A DNA stretch of 64,000 nucleotides from Candidatus Uhrbacteria bacterium. Its GTDB lineage: Bacteria; Patescibacteriota; Patescibacteriia; 2-12-FULL-60-25. The stretch spans positions 62,001 to 126,000 of the forward strand of contig JAIOPK010000017.1 in the NCBI GenBank assembly GCA_021413945.1. The letters are read 5' to 3'. A program made the position numbers and the translations under genes. This document shows, in pieces, positions 50,324 to 58,542 of the stretch; within the stretch, counting starts at the first letter, position 1, and each line of letters opens with the position of its first letter. Below the pieces are notes generated by a model that saw only the letters and a list, made by a program, of their open reading frames with translations, had not been told where the DNA came from and made no database searches.

Positions 50324-51049
50324 TCAGACGTTGATCGTGCTACCGATCTCGTCAGCGATGAGCTTGGCCATGTCGACGGGATCGCGATCCTTGGTGATCG
50401 CGCTTCCGATGACGAGGTAGTCGGCGCCGTTCCCGATGGCAGAGCCCGGGGTCGCGACGCGCTTCTGATCCTCCACATCCTTGCCCATCGGCCGGATGCC
50501 GGGGATGACGCGGACGAGTCCGTCGAGCCGTTCGTCCTCGCCGAGCATGATGAGCTCGAGCGGGGAGCAGACGATTGCGTCGGCGCCGGCCTTCACGAGG
50601 TCGAGCGCAAAGGCGTGAACCTTGGCCGTCGGCATCTCATTGAAGACGTGCCGGCATTCCGACTCGTCCATCGAGGTGAGAACGGTGACGCCCGCCATGA
50701 GCATGTTCTGCTTGGCCTTGGCTGTCTCCGCGAGCCCGCTCGGCCCGGCCGAGGCATGCACCGTGAAGAGCCAAGGCATGTAGCCGGCCCAGACCTCCGC
50801 CGCCCTCGCCATCGTGCGCGGGACATCGGACAGCTTGCGGTCGAGCATGCACTTCTTGCCACCTTCGCGGATGAGCGAGATCGCCCACCGATCGCCGATG
50901 ATCGCACAGAACTCACTGCCGACCTTGAATCCGCCGACATACGGGGAGAGCGTCGTGACCCGAGTCCGGACTTCCTCCTCGTTCATGTCGTCGAGGGCGA
51001 CGATGATGCGTTCGTGGGGCTCGCAGGTAACGCGCTGGCTGACCGTCAT
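50324..51049 (-). CDS. pyrF: orotidine 5'-phosphate decarboxylase
   Basis: 241 residues from the ATG at 51049, preceded by GGAGGAAACC. Motifs: IIVALDDMNEEEV, GFKVGSEF, catalytic MLDRKLSDVPRTM (D-x-K-xx-D type), VTVLTSMDE, and the phosphate-binding RVIPGIRP and YLVIGSAIT. It makes UMP in the last step of pyrimidine synthesis. No other pyr gene is nearby. An accessory-type unit: strong Shine-Dalgarno sequence and its own terminator. Confidence 0.93.
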   Translation of the reverse strand: MTVSQRVTCEPHERIIVALDDMNEEEVRTRVTTLSPYVGGFKVGSEFCAIIGDRWAISLIREGGKKCMLDRKLSDVPRTMARAAEVWAGYMPWLFTVHASAGPSGLAETAKAKQNMLMAGVTVLTSMDESECRHVFNEMPTAKVHAFALDLVKAGADAIVCSPLELIMLGEDERLDGLVRVIPGIRPMGKDVEDQKRVATPGSAIGNGADYLVIGSAITKDRDPVDMAKLIADEIGSTINV

Positions 51050-51134
51050 GGTTTCCTCCAAAGGTGCGGGAGGAGCTTGCGCGGAACGCCGTTTTTTGGC
51101 AAGATTCGCCCGCTGGAAGTTCGGCTAGATCCTC

Positions 51135-51211
51135 GGGCCGTTAGCTCAGTTGGCTAGAGCACTGCCTTTGCAAGGCAGGGGTCGTCGGTTCGAATCCGAC
51201 ACGGTCCACCA
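51135..51211 (+). tRNA. tRNA-Ala (anticodon TGC)
   Basis: A 77-nt cloverleaf with encoded CCA. Acceptor GGGCCGT/ACGGTCC has the alanine G3-U70 pair; anticodon stem CTGCC/GGCAG encloses TTTGCAA, giving TGC; T-arm GTCGG/CCGAC. Confidence 0.96.
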
Positions 51212-51212
51212 T

Positions 51213-51244
51213 ACAAAAATCCCGCCGATTGGCGGGATTTTTGT
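51213..51244 (+). terminator. terminator after tRNA-Ala(TGC)
   Basis: ACAAAAATCCCGCC-GATT-GGCGGGATTTTTGT, perfect. Confidence 0.88.
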
Positions 51245-51304
51245 ATCCCGACGACCCTTGCCAAATCTCCAATATTATGATTCACTCCCGCACGAGGTGA
51301 TCCT

Positions 51305-51709
51305 TTGTCAACACGCAATCGTACCCTGGACGTTCTCGAGCTCCTCACCGGTCACTACGAGGTGACCGCCCGCGACACGGAGCGCGCCTACATCTCGATC
51401 AGCTTCTGGCTGAGCAAGACGATGGGCAACTCGCAGATCCCGATGGAGGGTCTGCTCATCACGGCCAAGTTCGGCGACAAGACGCGCACGCTCGTCCCCG
51501 AGCGCCTCGACGTCTCCCGCGACCGCCTCGGCATGCGCCTCGCGATCGACGCCCTGCCCAAGAAGTGGCTCGGCGAGTGCGAGATCACGTTCGGACGCAG
51601 CTTCCGCTGCTTTCCGTTCAAGGGGATCCCGGACATCTCGGCATCGCTCAAGCCGGAACGCACGAGCCACCAGTCCGTCGAGCCGTCGTTGGAGGCGGCC
51701 TCGCCGTGA
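51305..51709 (+). CDS. hypothetical protein (accessory cassette)
   Basis: 134 residues from TTG at 51305 with GAGGTGATC upstream. Basic N-terminus, mixed alpha/beta (ERAYISISFWLSKTMG; KFGDKTRTLVPERLDVSRDR). Unrecognised. Its TGA overlaps the GTG of the next gene by GTGA, indicating translational coupling. It follows tRNA-Ala and its terminator. Confidence 0.7.
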   Translation: MSTRNRTLDVLELLTGHYEVTARDTERAYISISFWLSKTMGNSQIPMEGLLITAKFGDKTRTLVPERLDVSRDRLGMRLAIDALPKKWLGECEITFGRSFRCFPFKGIPDISASLKPERTSHQSVEPSLEAASP

Positions 51710-52146
51710 CCAAGTGGCGGAGTCTCTTCCGGAGAAAGGCGGACGATCATCCGCCGTTCACGCCGGAAGTGCTCGACCAGTACGTCGTCCGTGAAGCGCA
51801 TGTGACCCACTGGGCTCGCCTGAATCGCTTCATGGTGTCGGTCGTTCTGGAGACCCCTCTCTACAGCCACCGGATGAGGGGCTTGTTCCTCGCCAGGCGT
51901 CTGCGCTTTGGCTTCGAGGACGCCGAGCGGCCCTTCTCCATCAAGGAGGCAACGGTTCAGGAGGCGACCATCGCCTTCTGTGTGAACTACATTCCGGCCG
52001 ATCTCGGACGCTTCATGCGTTCCGACCCGCTCCTTCTCCAGTCCGTTCTGAAACCCGAGGTCAAACTCCGGATCCCGACCTACACGTTCAGCGTGTTCGA
52101 GGTTCCGAAGCCCGCACCTCCCGATTCCGACGGCACGCCGCTCTGA
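51706..52146 (+). CDS. hypothetical protein (accessory cassette)
   Basis: 146 residues from GTG at 51706 (GTGACCAAGTGG), with GGAGG upstream. Basic N-terminus (VTKWRSLFRRKADDHPPFTP), mixed alpha/beta, proline-rich end. Same GTG-ACC start as genes at 25473, 27010 and 28904. No known domain. A terminator follows. Confidence 0.72.
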   Translation: MTKWRSLFRRKADDHPPFTPEVLDQYVVREAHVTHWARLNRFMVSVVLETPLYSHRMRGLFLARRLRFGFEDAERPFSIKEATVQEATIAFCVNYIPADLGRFMRSDPLLLQSVLKPEVKLRIPTYTFSVFEVPKPAPPDSDGTPL

Positions 52147-52148
52147 AA

Positions 52149-52180
52149 AGCGCCCTGGTCCACCTCTGGACCGGGGCGCT
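52149..52180. terminator. bidirectional terminator
   Basis: AGCGCCC(T/C)GGTCCA/TGGACCGGGGCGCT stem between the accessory pair and the converging dehydrogenase gene. Confidence 0.78.
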
Positions 52181-52186
52181 CTTCGT

Positions 52187-53170
52187 TTACTTGGCCGGAT
52201 TGATTGGATCATTCCCCGTCAGCACCGCAATAATATTTTCCGCAGCCACCCGGCTCATCGCTTGTCTTGCTTCGATCGTTGCACTCGCCGTATGCGGCGT
52301 CAGCACCACATTCGTAAACTGTTTCAACTCGAGTTTGTCCGACATGTCGCAGTCGATCGCAGGCTCGCATTCGTAAACATCGAGCCCAGCACCCGCGATT
52401 CTCTTCGTTCTCAACGCACGCAGCAACGCTTTCTCGTCCACGACAGGTCCGCGCGCCGTATTAATCAGGAGCGCCGTCTTTTTCATGAGCGCAAACTGTT
52501 CCGTAGAGATCAAATGTTTTGTCGATGGAAGCAGGGGAACATGCAGTGAGACAAAATCAGAAACTTTCAGCAACTGGTCGAGCGGTAATTGCCGAGCATC
52601 AAACTCCGTTTCAAATTCCTTATTACGTCGCATATCGGCATACACGCACTTCATCCCAAATCCGTGTACCGCCTTCTTTGCAAGCGACATTCCAATGCGT
52701 CCGAGGCCGACAATACCAAGCGTCTTTCCTTCAACATCCGTTCCAATCAAATTATTTGGCGACCAACCCTTGTACCGCCCCGCACGCGCATACGTATCCG
52801 ATTCCGGAATCCGATGTGCCAATGCAAGAATCAACGCGAACGCATGTTCCGCCACCGATCGATTCACATCATCGGAAGGCGTATTAGTCGCCACGATGTT
52901 ACGCTCTTTTGCCGCCGCAAGATCGATATTGTCGAACCCAACGGCATAGTTGGCGATGATCTTCAGCGACGACCCAGCCGCATCCATCACCTCGGCATCG
53001 ATTTTGTCGGTCAAAAGCGAGAGAAGAGCGTCACAGCCGACGACGCGCTTCAAGAGTTCTTTCCGAGGGATCACCTCGTCATGCTCGTAGACATCGACCT
53101 GATACTTCTTGGCCTTGAGCATGTTAATACCCTCATCGGCAAAGGGTCTTGTGACAAAGATGCGAGGCAT
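52187..53170 (-). CDS. D-isomer-specific 2-hydroxyacid dehydrogenase
   Basis: 327 residues. NAD-binding GKTLGIVGLGRIG near 145, and catalytic residues Arg in INTARGPVVDE, Glu in GLDVYECEP and His in LTPHTASAT. Reduces 2-keto acids such as glyoxylate or hydroxypyruvate, or oxidises D-hydroxyacids; the substrate is not readable. Last gene of a three-gene leftward operon with a BASS-type transporter and PfkB kinase. No Shine-Dalgarno sequence. Confidence 0.92.
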   Translation of the reverse strand: MPRIFVTRPFADEGINMLKAKKYQVDVYEHDEVIPRKELLKRVVGCDALLSLLTDKIDAEVMDAAGSSLKIIANYAVGFDNIDLAAAKERNIVATNTPSDDVNRSVAEHAFALILALAHRIPESDTYARAGRYKGWSPNNLIGTDVEGKTLGIVGLGRIGMSLAKKAVHGFGMKCVYADMRRNKEFETEFDARQLPLDQLLKVSDFVSLHVPLLPSTKHLISTEQFALMKKTALLINTARGPVVDEKALLRALRTKRIAGAGLDVYECEPAIDCDMSDKLELKQFTNVVLTPHTASATIEARQAMSRVAAENIIAVLTGNDPINPAK

Positions 53171-53182
53171 ATACCGCTTATC

Positions 53183-54133
53183 TTACACTATTTTTCGCTG
53201 TTTCGTTCCTAGTACCCGTATCGCAGCCAGTTTAAGCACCGGAAGCAAAGCATTCACGACCAAAAGCAGCAAAACCTGCTTCGGAACCACCCCCAAATCC
53301 CTAAAGAACCGCTCACCAACGAAGAGTGCCAGCGTGTTATTCATGTACAGCATGCAAAGCGCGATCGTCATGCGGTCGGCCGGAGATCGCCAGCGGACGA
53401 TGTAGTACGCGCCCCAAGTCATCGTTCCGAGCAAAGCCATCGAGACAGCCATCATCCAAGCATCGCGCATCGTGAACGTCATGCCTCCGCCGCCTTGCGT
53501 GCTCGCGACAATTCCCGTGATCAAGATTCCAAACGCGGCAACGGAAAGATTTCGCCACACACTGTCGAGCTTCACAACTTGCTTTGGCACCGCCTTCTTC
53601 ACAAGCATCGCCAAAATAAATGGAGCGACGATGGTGAGCGAGAGCGAGAAAAACATTCCGACCGTATCGATCTCCATGCTCTGTCCGATCGCGATTTTTG
53701 TGACAAGCGGAATCGTAAACGGTGCGAGCAAGGAAGTGATCGTCGTGATCACGAGCGCGAGAGAAGTTTTTCCGCCAAAAAATTCCGCCATGAGCGCAAT
53801 CGTCATTCCGGTTGGCATCGCGCCGAGGATCAGAAGCGCGACAGACCACTCGCGCGAGAGAAACGATGTCGGAACAAAGAGCGCAAACGGCATGATGACG
53901 AGCATGTAGAGCGTCGTGATCGCGAGCATGCGCCAATCTTTTGCGTAGGAAACGACTTCGCCGAGCGAGAGTCGGAGGCTGGAAAAGAAAAAGACGAGAA
54001 TGAGCAGCTGTGTCGAGTACGTGTTCAATACCTTGAGCTGGGACGGAAAAACCAGCCCCAAGATGATACCGCCCAAGATCACGAGGATCTGGTTCTCGGT
54101 CAGCAGGCGCTTCAGGTTCTTGATGTTGAGCAT
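53183..54133 (-). CDS. BASS-family (bile acid:sodium symporter-like) transporter
   Basis: 316 residues with nine to ten hydrophobic spans; the second half includes the BASS-type region ending NNTLALFVGERFFRDLG. Family members move organic acids or other small anions with sodium. The kinase-transporter-dehydrogenase grouping hints at uptake and use of one carbon compound (inference). It starts one base after the kinase stop. Confidence 0.82.
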   Translation of the reverse strand: MLNIKNLKRLLTENQILVILGGIILGLVFPSQLKVLNTYSTQLLILVFFFSSLRLSLGEVVSYAKDWRMLAITTLYMLVIMPFALFVPTSFLSREWSVALLILGAMPTGMTIALMAEFFGGKTSLALVITTITSLLAPFTIPLVTKIAIGQSMEIDTVGMFFSLSLTIVAPFILAMLVKKAVPKQVVKLDSVWRNLSVAAFGILITGIVASTQGGGGMTFTMRDAWMMAVSMALLGTMTWGAYYIVRWRSPADRMTIALCMLYMNNTLALFVGERFFRDLGVVPKQVLLLLVVNALLPVLKLAAIRVLGTKQRKIV

Positions 54134-54134
54134 G

Positions 54135-55106
54135 CTAGAGAGGAAACTTCTTTAAGATACCCGCTTTTGCCCCCATGTGGGTCACGACCCCGATCGCATT
54201 CAGTAGCCCGACGCGCAGGGCATCATCGAGGTACAAACCCTTTGCGAGCGCACCGACAAACCCCGATCCAAACGCATCTCCGGCCCCGGTCGTGTTCAAA
54301 CGCTTCCCGCGGAGCGCTGGTGAGTACAAAGTCGCACCATGCGCGCGGACATGCGCGCCCTTCTTTCCATCGGTAATGACGAGCGCTTGCCGCGGGAGAT
54401 CGCCGAGCTTTTTCATCGCCTCTTCGAGGAAACGCGGCGCCACATGCGCGAGCATCGCCGCCTCTTCACGATTCACAAGCAGTACATCCGTCGCTTTCAA
54501 GAACGGTAATAATTTTTTACGACCAAGTTCCAATTCCGCATTCCCCGGATTCCACGCAACACGCGCGTTCATCTTTTTTGCATGATCAAAAATATTTTTG
54601 ATCGCCTTCATGTCTCCACCAAGCGATGTCAAATAAATCCATTTTGCTTTGTACGGACGATTCACAATTTTTCCGGGTCGATGCCAAGGAAAAAGTTTTG
54701 CATCAAGATGACTCGCCGCTCCGCGATGCGTCAAAATTCCGCGATACCCCTCGCCGGAAACAAGAATAATAGAATATCCCGTCGTCCGTTCCTTGTCCCG
54801 CTGGATTCCGGTCGTGTCGATTCGCTCCGCGTTCAGTTGTCGAACGATGCTGTCGCCCGCCTCGTCGACACCCACGCGGGAGAAGCAGGCCGTCTTCAAA
54901 CCAAATCGCGCAAACGTGACCGCGGCATTGGTCGCACCGCCTCCCGTCGCAAAGACCAACTCGTCGATACCCAGCTTCGATCCCAGGGGAATACAAGCAT
55001 CAATCCCGTCCGGAGCCATTCCGTCGGGCCGTTCTTTCCAGCCGGCACTTTTCACAAAAACATCCTGCGTCGCCGAGCCGATGGTGATCACATCAAACCG
55101 TGGCAT
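54135..55106 (-). CDS. PfkB-family sugar/nucleoside kinase
   Basis: 323 residues. N-terminal FDVITIGSATQDVFV, the GGGATNAAVTFARFGL region, and the C-terminal catalytic NTTGAGDAFGSGFVGAL with the conserved Asp base. Phosphorylates sugars, adenosine or similar; ribokinase/adenosine-kinase branch likely. First gene of the operon; a TGTGC-TAAAAT extended -10 lies six bases before the ATG, so the mRNA is probably leaderless. Confidence 0.92.
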   Translation of the reverse strand: MPRFDVITIGSATQDVFVKSAGWKERPDGMAPDGIDACIPLGSKLGIDELVFATGGGATNAAVTFARFGLKTACFSRVGVDEAGDSIVRQLNAERIDTTGIQRDKERTTGYSIILVSGEGYRGILTHRGAASHLDAKLFPWHRPGKIVNRPYKAKWIYLTSLGGDMKAIKNIFDHAKKMNARVAWNPGNAELELGRKKLLPFLKATDVLLVNREEAAMLAHVAPRFLEEAMKKLGDLPRQALVITDGKKGAHVRAHGATLYSPALRGKRLNTTGAGDAFGSGFVGALAKGLYLDDALRVGLLNAIGVVTHMGAKAGILKKFPL

Positions 55107-55112
55107 ATGCCT

Positions 55113-55123
55113 ATTTTAGCACA
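55113..55123 (-). promoter_or_regulatory. extended -10 of the pfkB operon
   Basis: On the minus strand TGTGC-TAAAAT with only six bases before the start codon. Confidence 0.5.
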
Positions 55124-55145
55124 CCCGGCTTGTTTTTCGCTTGTT

Positions 55146-55242
55146 TTAGCCAATGGCTAACCTTAGCGATGTCTGTTCTTTAACAGAATATTGTGTAAAA
55201 AATCGCTAACATTCGTCAGTAATCTAAGCTAACCTTAGCCAA
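55146..55242. promoter_or_regulatory. TTAGCCAA operator-like array
   Basis: Palindrome TTAGCCA-A-TGGCTAA at 55146-55160, a CTTAGCGA...TCGCTAA pair at 55162 and 55203, and TTAGCCAA at 55235. Same motif as at 31.67-31.89 kb, and again directly upstream of a strong promoter. Confidence 0.6.
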
Positions 55243-55260
55243 TAATAATGTCCACTTTGC

Positions 55261-55289
55261 TTGACAAAAAGGACTATTTGTGCTATATT
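55261..55289 (+). promoter_or_regulatory. strong promoter of the envelope operon (twin of 31.66 kb)
   Basis: TTGACA, a 17-bp spacer ending TGTGC, then TATATT. It shares TTGACAAAA, TGTGCTATA and downstream TGGT with the leftward promoter at 31657-31685. Confidence 0.85.
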
Positions 55290-55374
55290 ATATGGTCAGT
55301 AAAGGAATGGGTTGGTCGCCATTTCACAATAAAAGACTCAAGCCAGTCCGCGACCACGGGATGGTTTTAGTCTG

Positions 55375-55398
55375 TCCATGACCAAATTCGGTCGTGGA
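55375..55398 (+). promoter_or_regulatory. leader hairpin of the CATGAC/GTCGTG type
   Basis: TCCATGACC-AAATTC-GGTCGTGGA, nine pairs including a G-U, 25 nt before the start codon of the first operon gene. Confidence 0.55.
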
Positions 55399-55422
55399 TA
55401 AGAGAACTTGGAGAAGAACGGA

Positions 55423-55635
55423 ATGCTCATCATCGCGTATTGCATGATCGCACTCGGCGCCTGCCTCGCAGTCTTCGGACTCATAACGCTCAGAAAATAC
55501 CTTGCTCCGACATCGGAAAAGCGCGAGAGACTCATCCGTCGTGGTCCTTGGACGTACATCCTCGGAACCGTGTCCTTCGTTTCAGGGCTTCTGACCGGTC
55601 TTGCGGGCTTGTTGCTTCTCTATATCTATCGTTGA
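55423..55635 (+). CDS. small two-span membrane protein
   Basis: 70 residues from the ATG at 55423 with GGAG nine bases upstream; a TTG at 55408 is in frame but overlaps that site. Two hydrophobic helices (MLIIAYCMIALGACLAVFGL; ILGTVSFVSGLLTGLAGLLL) with a basic loop between (KRERLIRRGPW), so a hairpin in the membrane. First gene of the envelope operon. Unrecognised. Confidence 0.75.
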   Translation: MLIIAYCMIALGACLAVFGLITLRKYLAPTSEKRERLIRRGPWTYILGTVSFVSGLLTGLAGLLLLYIYR

Positions 55636-55671
55636 TTCTTCAACGTTCTTTCCCAGAGGACTGTCTCCGAC

Positions 55672-56190
55672 ATGCACAGCTTTCATCGTGCACTGTCGGA
55701 TCTCCCCTTGGCTCCACGACACTCTCGTCGCGGACCTAAGCCGGAGGCAATCAATTTGTTCAACCCCCACGCACGTCGTCCCGTCGATCTCACTGCGTAC
55801 CGCAACCGCCGCGTGGTCCGCAGCGTTCCCACGCCCGCGCCGCAGAAGCGCAACGACAAGCTCGTCGTGCTCCGCGCACGCCGGCTCGACGCGGTGATCG
55901 CGTACCTGCTGCTCGCGGTCGTCACGGCTTCGATCGGGTTCGGTCTCTGCGTGAACGCGATCTACGTGATCGCGCCGCGCACGCCCGACTTGCTCCCCGT
56001 GAGCATGGTCCTGATCCTCGGCGCGATGTTCATCGCCTTCGGCATCCGCTTCCTCCGCAAGGCCCGCGCCGCGTGGAAGGAGTGCGACGCATTCGACGAC
56101 AAGCTCGAGCGCCAGCGCAAGTCGCTCGCAAACGTCATCCAACCGGTCGAGCGCAAGCTCCCGCTCCCGTTCCACGACTGGATGCATTGA
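55672..56190 (+). CDS. membrane protein, two spans
   Basis: 172 residues: a basic 70-residue cytoplasmic N-terminus (RRLDAVIAYL precedes the first span), two spans at about 75-95 (LLLAVVTASIGFGLCVNAIY) and 108-125 (LPVSMVLILGAMFIAFGIRF), and a charged C-terminal helix. AGAGGA lies about 11 nt before the ATG. No family recognised; may pair with the preceding membrane protein. Confidence 0.72.
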   Translation: MHSFHRALSDLPLAPRHSRRGPKPEAINLFNPHARRPVDLTAYRNRRVVRSVPTPAPQKRNDKLVVLRARRLDAVIAYLLLAVVTASIGFGLCVNAIYVIAPRTPDLLPVSMVLILGAMFIAFGIRFLRKARAAWKECDAFDDKLERQRKSLANVIQPVERKLPLPFHDWMH

Positions 56191-56246
56191 TGCACTAACG
56201 GTCTACCCATGGACCGAAACAAAAACTTCCCATGGGCTTTCTCTTG

Positions 56247-56269
56247 GATCTGCGACTCTGTCGTGGATC
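56247..56269 (+). promoter_or_regulatory. leader hairpin of the CATGAC/GTCGTG type
   Basis: GATCTGCGAC-TCT-GTCGTGGATC, ten pairs with two wobbles, about 40 nt before the lipoprotein start. The right arm is identical to that at 59112. Confidence 0.5.
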
Positions 56270-56308
56270 AATGATGAAAGACAGAAACAATCAACCTGAG
56301 GTGAGTAG

Positions 56309-57706
56309 ATGAAGAATCTTTCCGGTCTGATGTTCGCACTCGTCGCCTTCGTGGCGATGAACGGCTGTACCACCATCACGCTCGTCTTCGGCGGAAGCGA
56401 TTCCGATCCGAGGCCGATGGCGATGGGAGACGCCGGTGTCCCGATGGGGGATGCCGGTCGAGCTGAGCTCGATGCCGGTCCGATGCTCCACGACGACGCC
56501 GGCCCCGTGCCGACACCCGACGCCGGCCCCGCGCCGACGCCCGATGCCGGCACCGACAGCGGTCCCGTCGTCACGGTCGACAGCGGCACGGAGAGCTCGG
56601 CGGTCATCGTTGAGCCCTACGGCATGCGCGAGTCGACGATCCTCGTCGGCGACGGCGGTGCGGTCTGGCACATGGTCTCGGGTTACCGATTCCATGCTGT
56701 CGACGGCTCCATCGCCTCGCTCGACGGTGTCGACGTCATCCTCGACGGCGATGCCGCGAACATCAACATGGTCGCGATCGCTTCCGAAGGAGTCGTCCAC
56801 GGATCGGATATCTTTCCGTCCGGTGTCGGCTCGACGCGTCGCATCGACACGAGCGGTTCGCCCATCAGCGCCGGATCGGATGGCTACGGCTATTTCCAGA
56901 TCTGGGTGAAGGTCGCGAACGTCCAGTCCAGCGCTTCCGTCAGCGGAGCGACGACGGGCGTCTGCAACTCCGGCGATCGCTTCCGTGTCGGCGCTTACAA
57001 CGTCGATTATCACCTCGGAAGCGTGGTCGCGGGCACGTCCTTCGACACCATCTACGGCAACGAGTTCCAGATCCGGAAGACGCGCCCGACGGTCACACGT
57101 CTGTCGCTCTCGACGACGACACTCTCGAACGGCACGGATCAGGACCTCTACCGGTTCCAGGTCAGTGCCGATGCCGCGGGCTCGATCGGGATCCACTCGA
57201 TCTCCTTCGACGTCAGCGGTACGGGCGTGACTCTCTCGAACTTCCGACTGCGGAAGGGCTCGACGGAAATGTCGCTCACCGATTGCCTGATCGTCGACGA
57301 GACGGCGGCGAATCTCTCCGGAGGCTCGCTGGTCGTCGATCCGACGGACACGCATCGCGTGGTGATCTGGTTCCTCAACGAGCAGACGGTCACGGGCAGT
57401 GGCAACGTCTACACGCTGCACGCAACGCCGAGCGGTGTGGTAGCGGGGGACAGCGTCTCCTTCAACTTCCATCGCACGTCGACGGGCGCAACGGGCTACC
57501 TGCTCGACGACCCCATTCACTCCGCGCTCGACACGAGCGCATGGGGCTCACCCAGAACGGGAACGGTGATCGCGGCCGGATTCATCTGGTCCGATTTCTC
57601 GGAGGTCCCGCACTCGGACTTCTACGGAGTCGGCGGCGGCTCGCGCGACTGGACCGACGGCCTCTACATCGAGGACCTCACCCAGACGCAAACGCTGTCG
57701 CGCTAG
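56309..57706 (+). CDS. surface lipoprotein with DAG-rich linker
   Basis: 465 residues. Signal peptide with lipobox AMNGC (Cys20); linker of repeated DAG units (about 40-90) like those of myxobacterial lipoproteins; then two beta-rich domains with the pattern FRVGAYNVDYHLG and RLSLSTTTLSNGTDQDLYRF. The C-terminus reads FIWSDFSEVPHSDFYGVGGG then SRDWTDGLYIEDL, close to the WSD...HS...DWTNGY ending I know from Patescibacterial secreted proteins. GAGG precedes the ATG. Probably exposed on the cell surface, and likely the main product of the operon. Confidence 0.85.
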   Translation: MKNLSGLMFALVAFVAMNGCTTITLVFGGSDSDPRPMAMGDAGVPMGDAGRAELDAGPMLHDDAGPVPTPDAGPAPTPDAGTDSGPVVTVDSGTESSAVIVEPYGMRESTILVGDGGAVWHMVSGYRFHAVDGSIASLDGVDVILDGDAANINMVAIASEGVVHGSDIFPSGVGSTRRIDTSGSPISAGSDGYGYFQIWVKVANVQSSASVSGATTGVCNSGDRFRVGAYNVDYHLGSVVAGTSFDTIYGNEFQIRKTRPTVTRLSLSTTTLSNGTDQDLYRFQVSADAAGSIGIHSISFDVSGTGVTLSNFRLRKGSTEMSLTDCLIVDETAANLSGGSLVVDPTDTHRVVIWFLNEQTVTGSGNVYTLHATPSGVVAGDSVSFNFHRTSTGATGYLLDDPIHSALDTSAWGSPRTGTVIAAGFIWSDFSEVPHSDFYGVGGGSRDWTDGLYIEDLTQTQTLSR

Positions 57707-57746
57707 TCGCACCTTCGCTCGCAAGAGCATCTCTGGATCGAGCCGC

Positions 57747-57822
57747 ACCGTTGTTCACTCAACGGTCGGCTCTCCTCTCCGCCTTCTGACAAACCAACAC
57801 CAACGTTGGAGTCGGAGGCCGA
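57747..57822 (+). ncRNA. intercistronic hairpin module a
   Basis: ACCGTTG-TTCACT-CAACGGT, then TCGGC/GCCGA enclosing TTCTGAC/GTCGGAG. Ends 3 nt before the ATGGAGG ribosome site. Confidence 0.5.
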
Positions 57823-57835
57823 AGATGGAGGGTTA

Positions 57836-58432
57836 ATGGAATACTTTCAGCTCGCGCAATACGTCTTCATCGGCATCGCGTTGATCGTTCTGCTCGTCCG
57901 CGCGTTCAGCATTCGCGAACGCATCGGGACAGTCACCGATGCACGGGAGGCGCTTCGCACGACCGCGCTGGAAGTCGCGCTCCTTCAGCAGGGCCTCCGC
58001 AAGGAGAAGATGACGGCTACGTCATTGGACCGCCTCCTCCTGCTCAAGAGCGCGCAGCGTCACGTGCAGACGGTGGTGGACGACATCGGATCGACCGGCT
58101 CCAACTGGCGTCTCGATCTGTTCGGGCTGGTAGTCATCGTGGACATCATCATCGATCTCTTCGGAGTCGCGGTGATGCTCATGTTCTCAGCCGTGCTTCT
58201 CGAGGCGTTTACGTTCAACATCGACGTTCTGCGCATCCTCCTCGGCGTGCAGATCCTCGGTAGTCTGGTGTTCCCGTACATTCTCAAGAAGCTCTCGAGA
58301 GTCTGCGACAGCTTCTTGTTCGTACTCGACCTGAAGACTCACATGGCCGAATCGATCCTGCATGACACGCTGCCAAAGCACGTCGCCGACACGCTACTGA
58401 GGGCCGAGCGCGGTAGCCGGATCTCTGGCTGA
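57836..58432 (+). CDS. membrane protein with central double span
   Basis: 198 residues from the ATG four bases after GGAGG. N-terminal span (YVFIGIALIVLLVRAF), a helical cytoplasmic segment, two spans near 100-155 (LDLFGLVVIVDIIIDLFGVA; ILLGVQILGSLVFPYILKKL), and an amphipathic end. No known family. Confidence 0.75.
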   Translation: MEYFQLAQYVFIGIALIVLLVRAFSIRERIGTVTDAREALRTTALEVALLQQGLRKEKMTATSLDRLLLLKSAQRHVQTVVDDIGSTGSNWRLDLFGLVVIVDIIIDLFGVAVMLMFSAVLLEAFTFNIDVLRILLGVQILGSLVFPYILKKLSRVCDSFLFVLDLKTHMAESILHDTLPKHVADTLLRAERGSRISG

Positions 58433-58457
58433 TCAAGTCGTTCTTTCCCTGGAGTCC

Positions 58458-58520
58458 GACCTGTTGTTCACTCAACGGTCGGCTCTCCCTTCGTCCCGCT
58501 AACCCATCCCGGGTCGGCGG
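58458..58520 (+). ncRNA. intercistronic hairpin module b
   Basis: GACCTGTTG-TTCACT-CAACGGTC, then CCGCTAACC/GGTCGGCGG (eight of nine pairs). Same position relative to the next ribosome site as modules a and d. Confidence 0.45.
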
Positions 58521-58542
58521 TACGAGAAGGAGTGAGTGCAGA

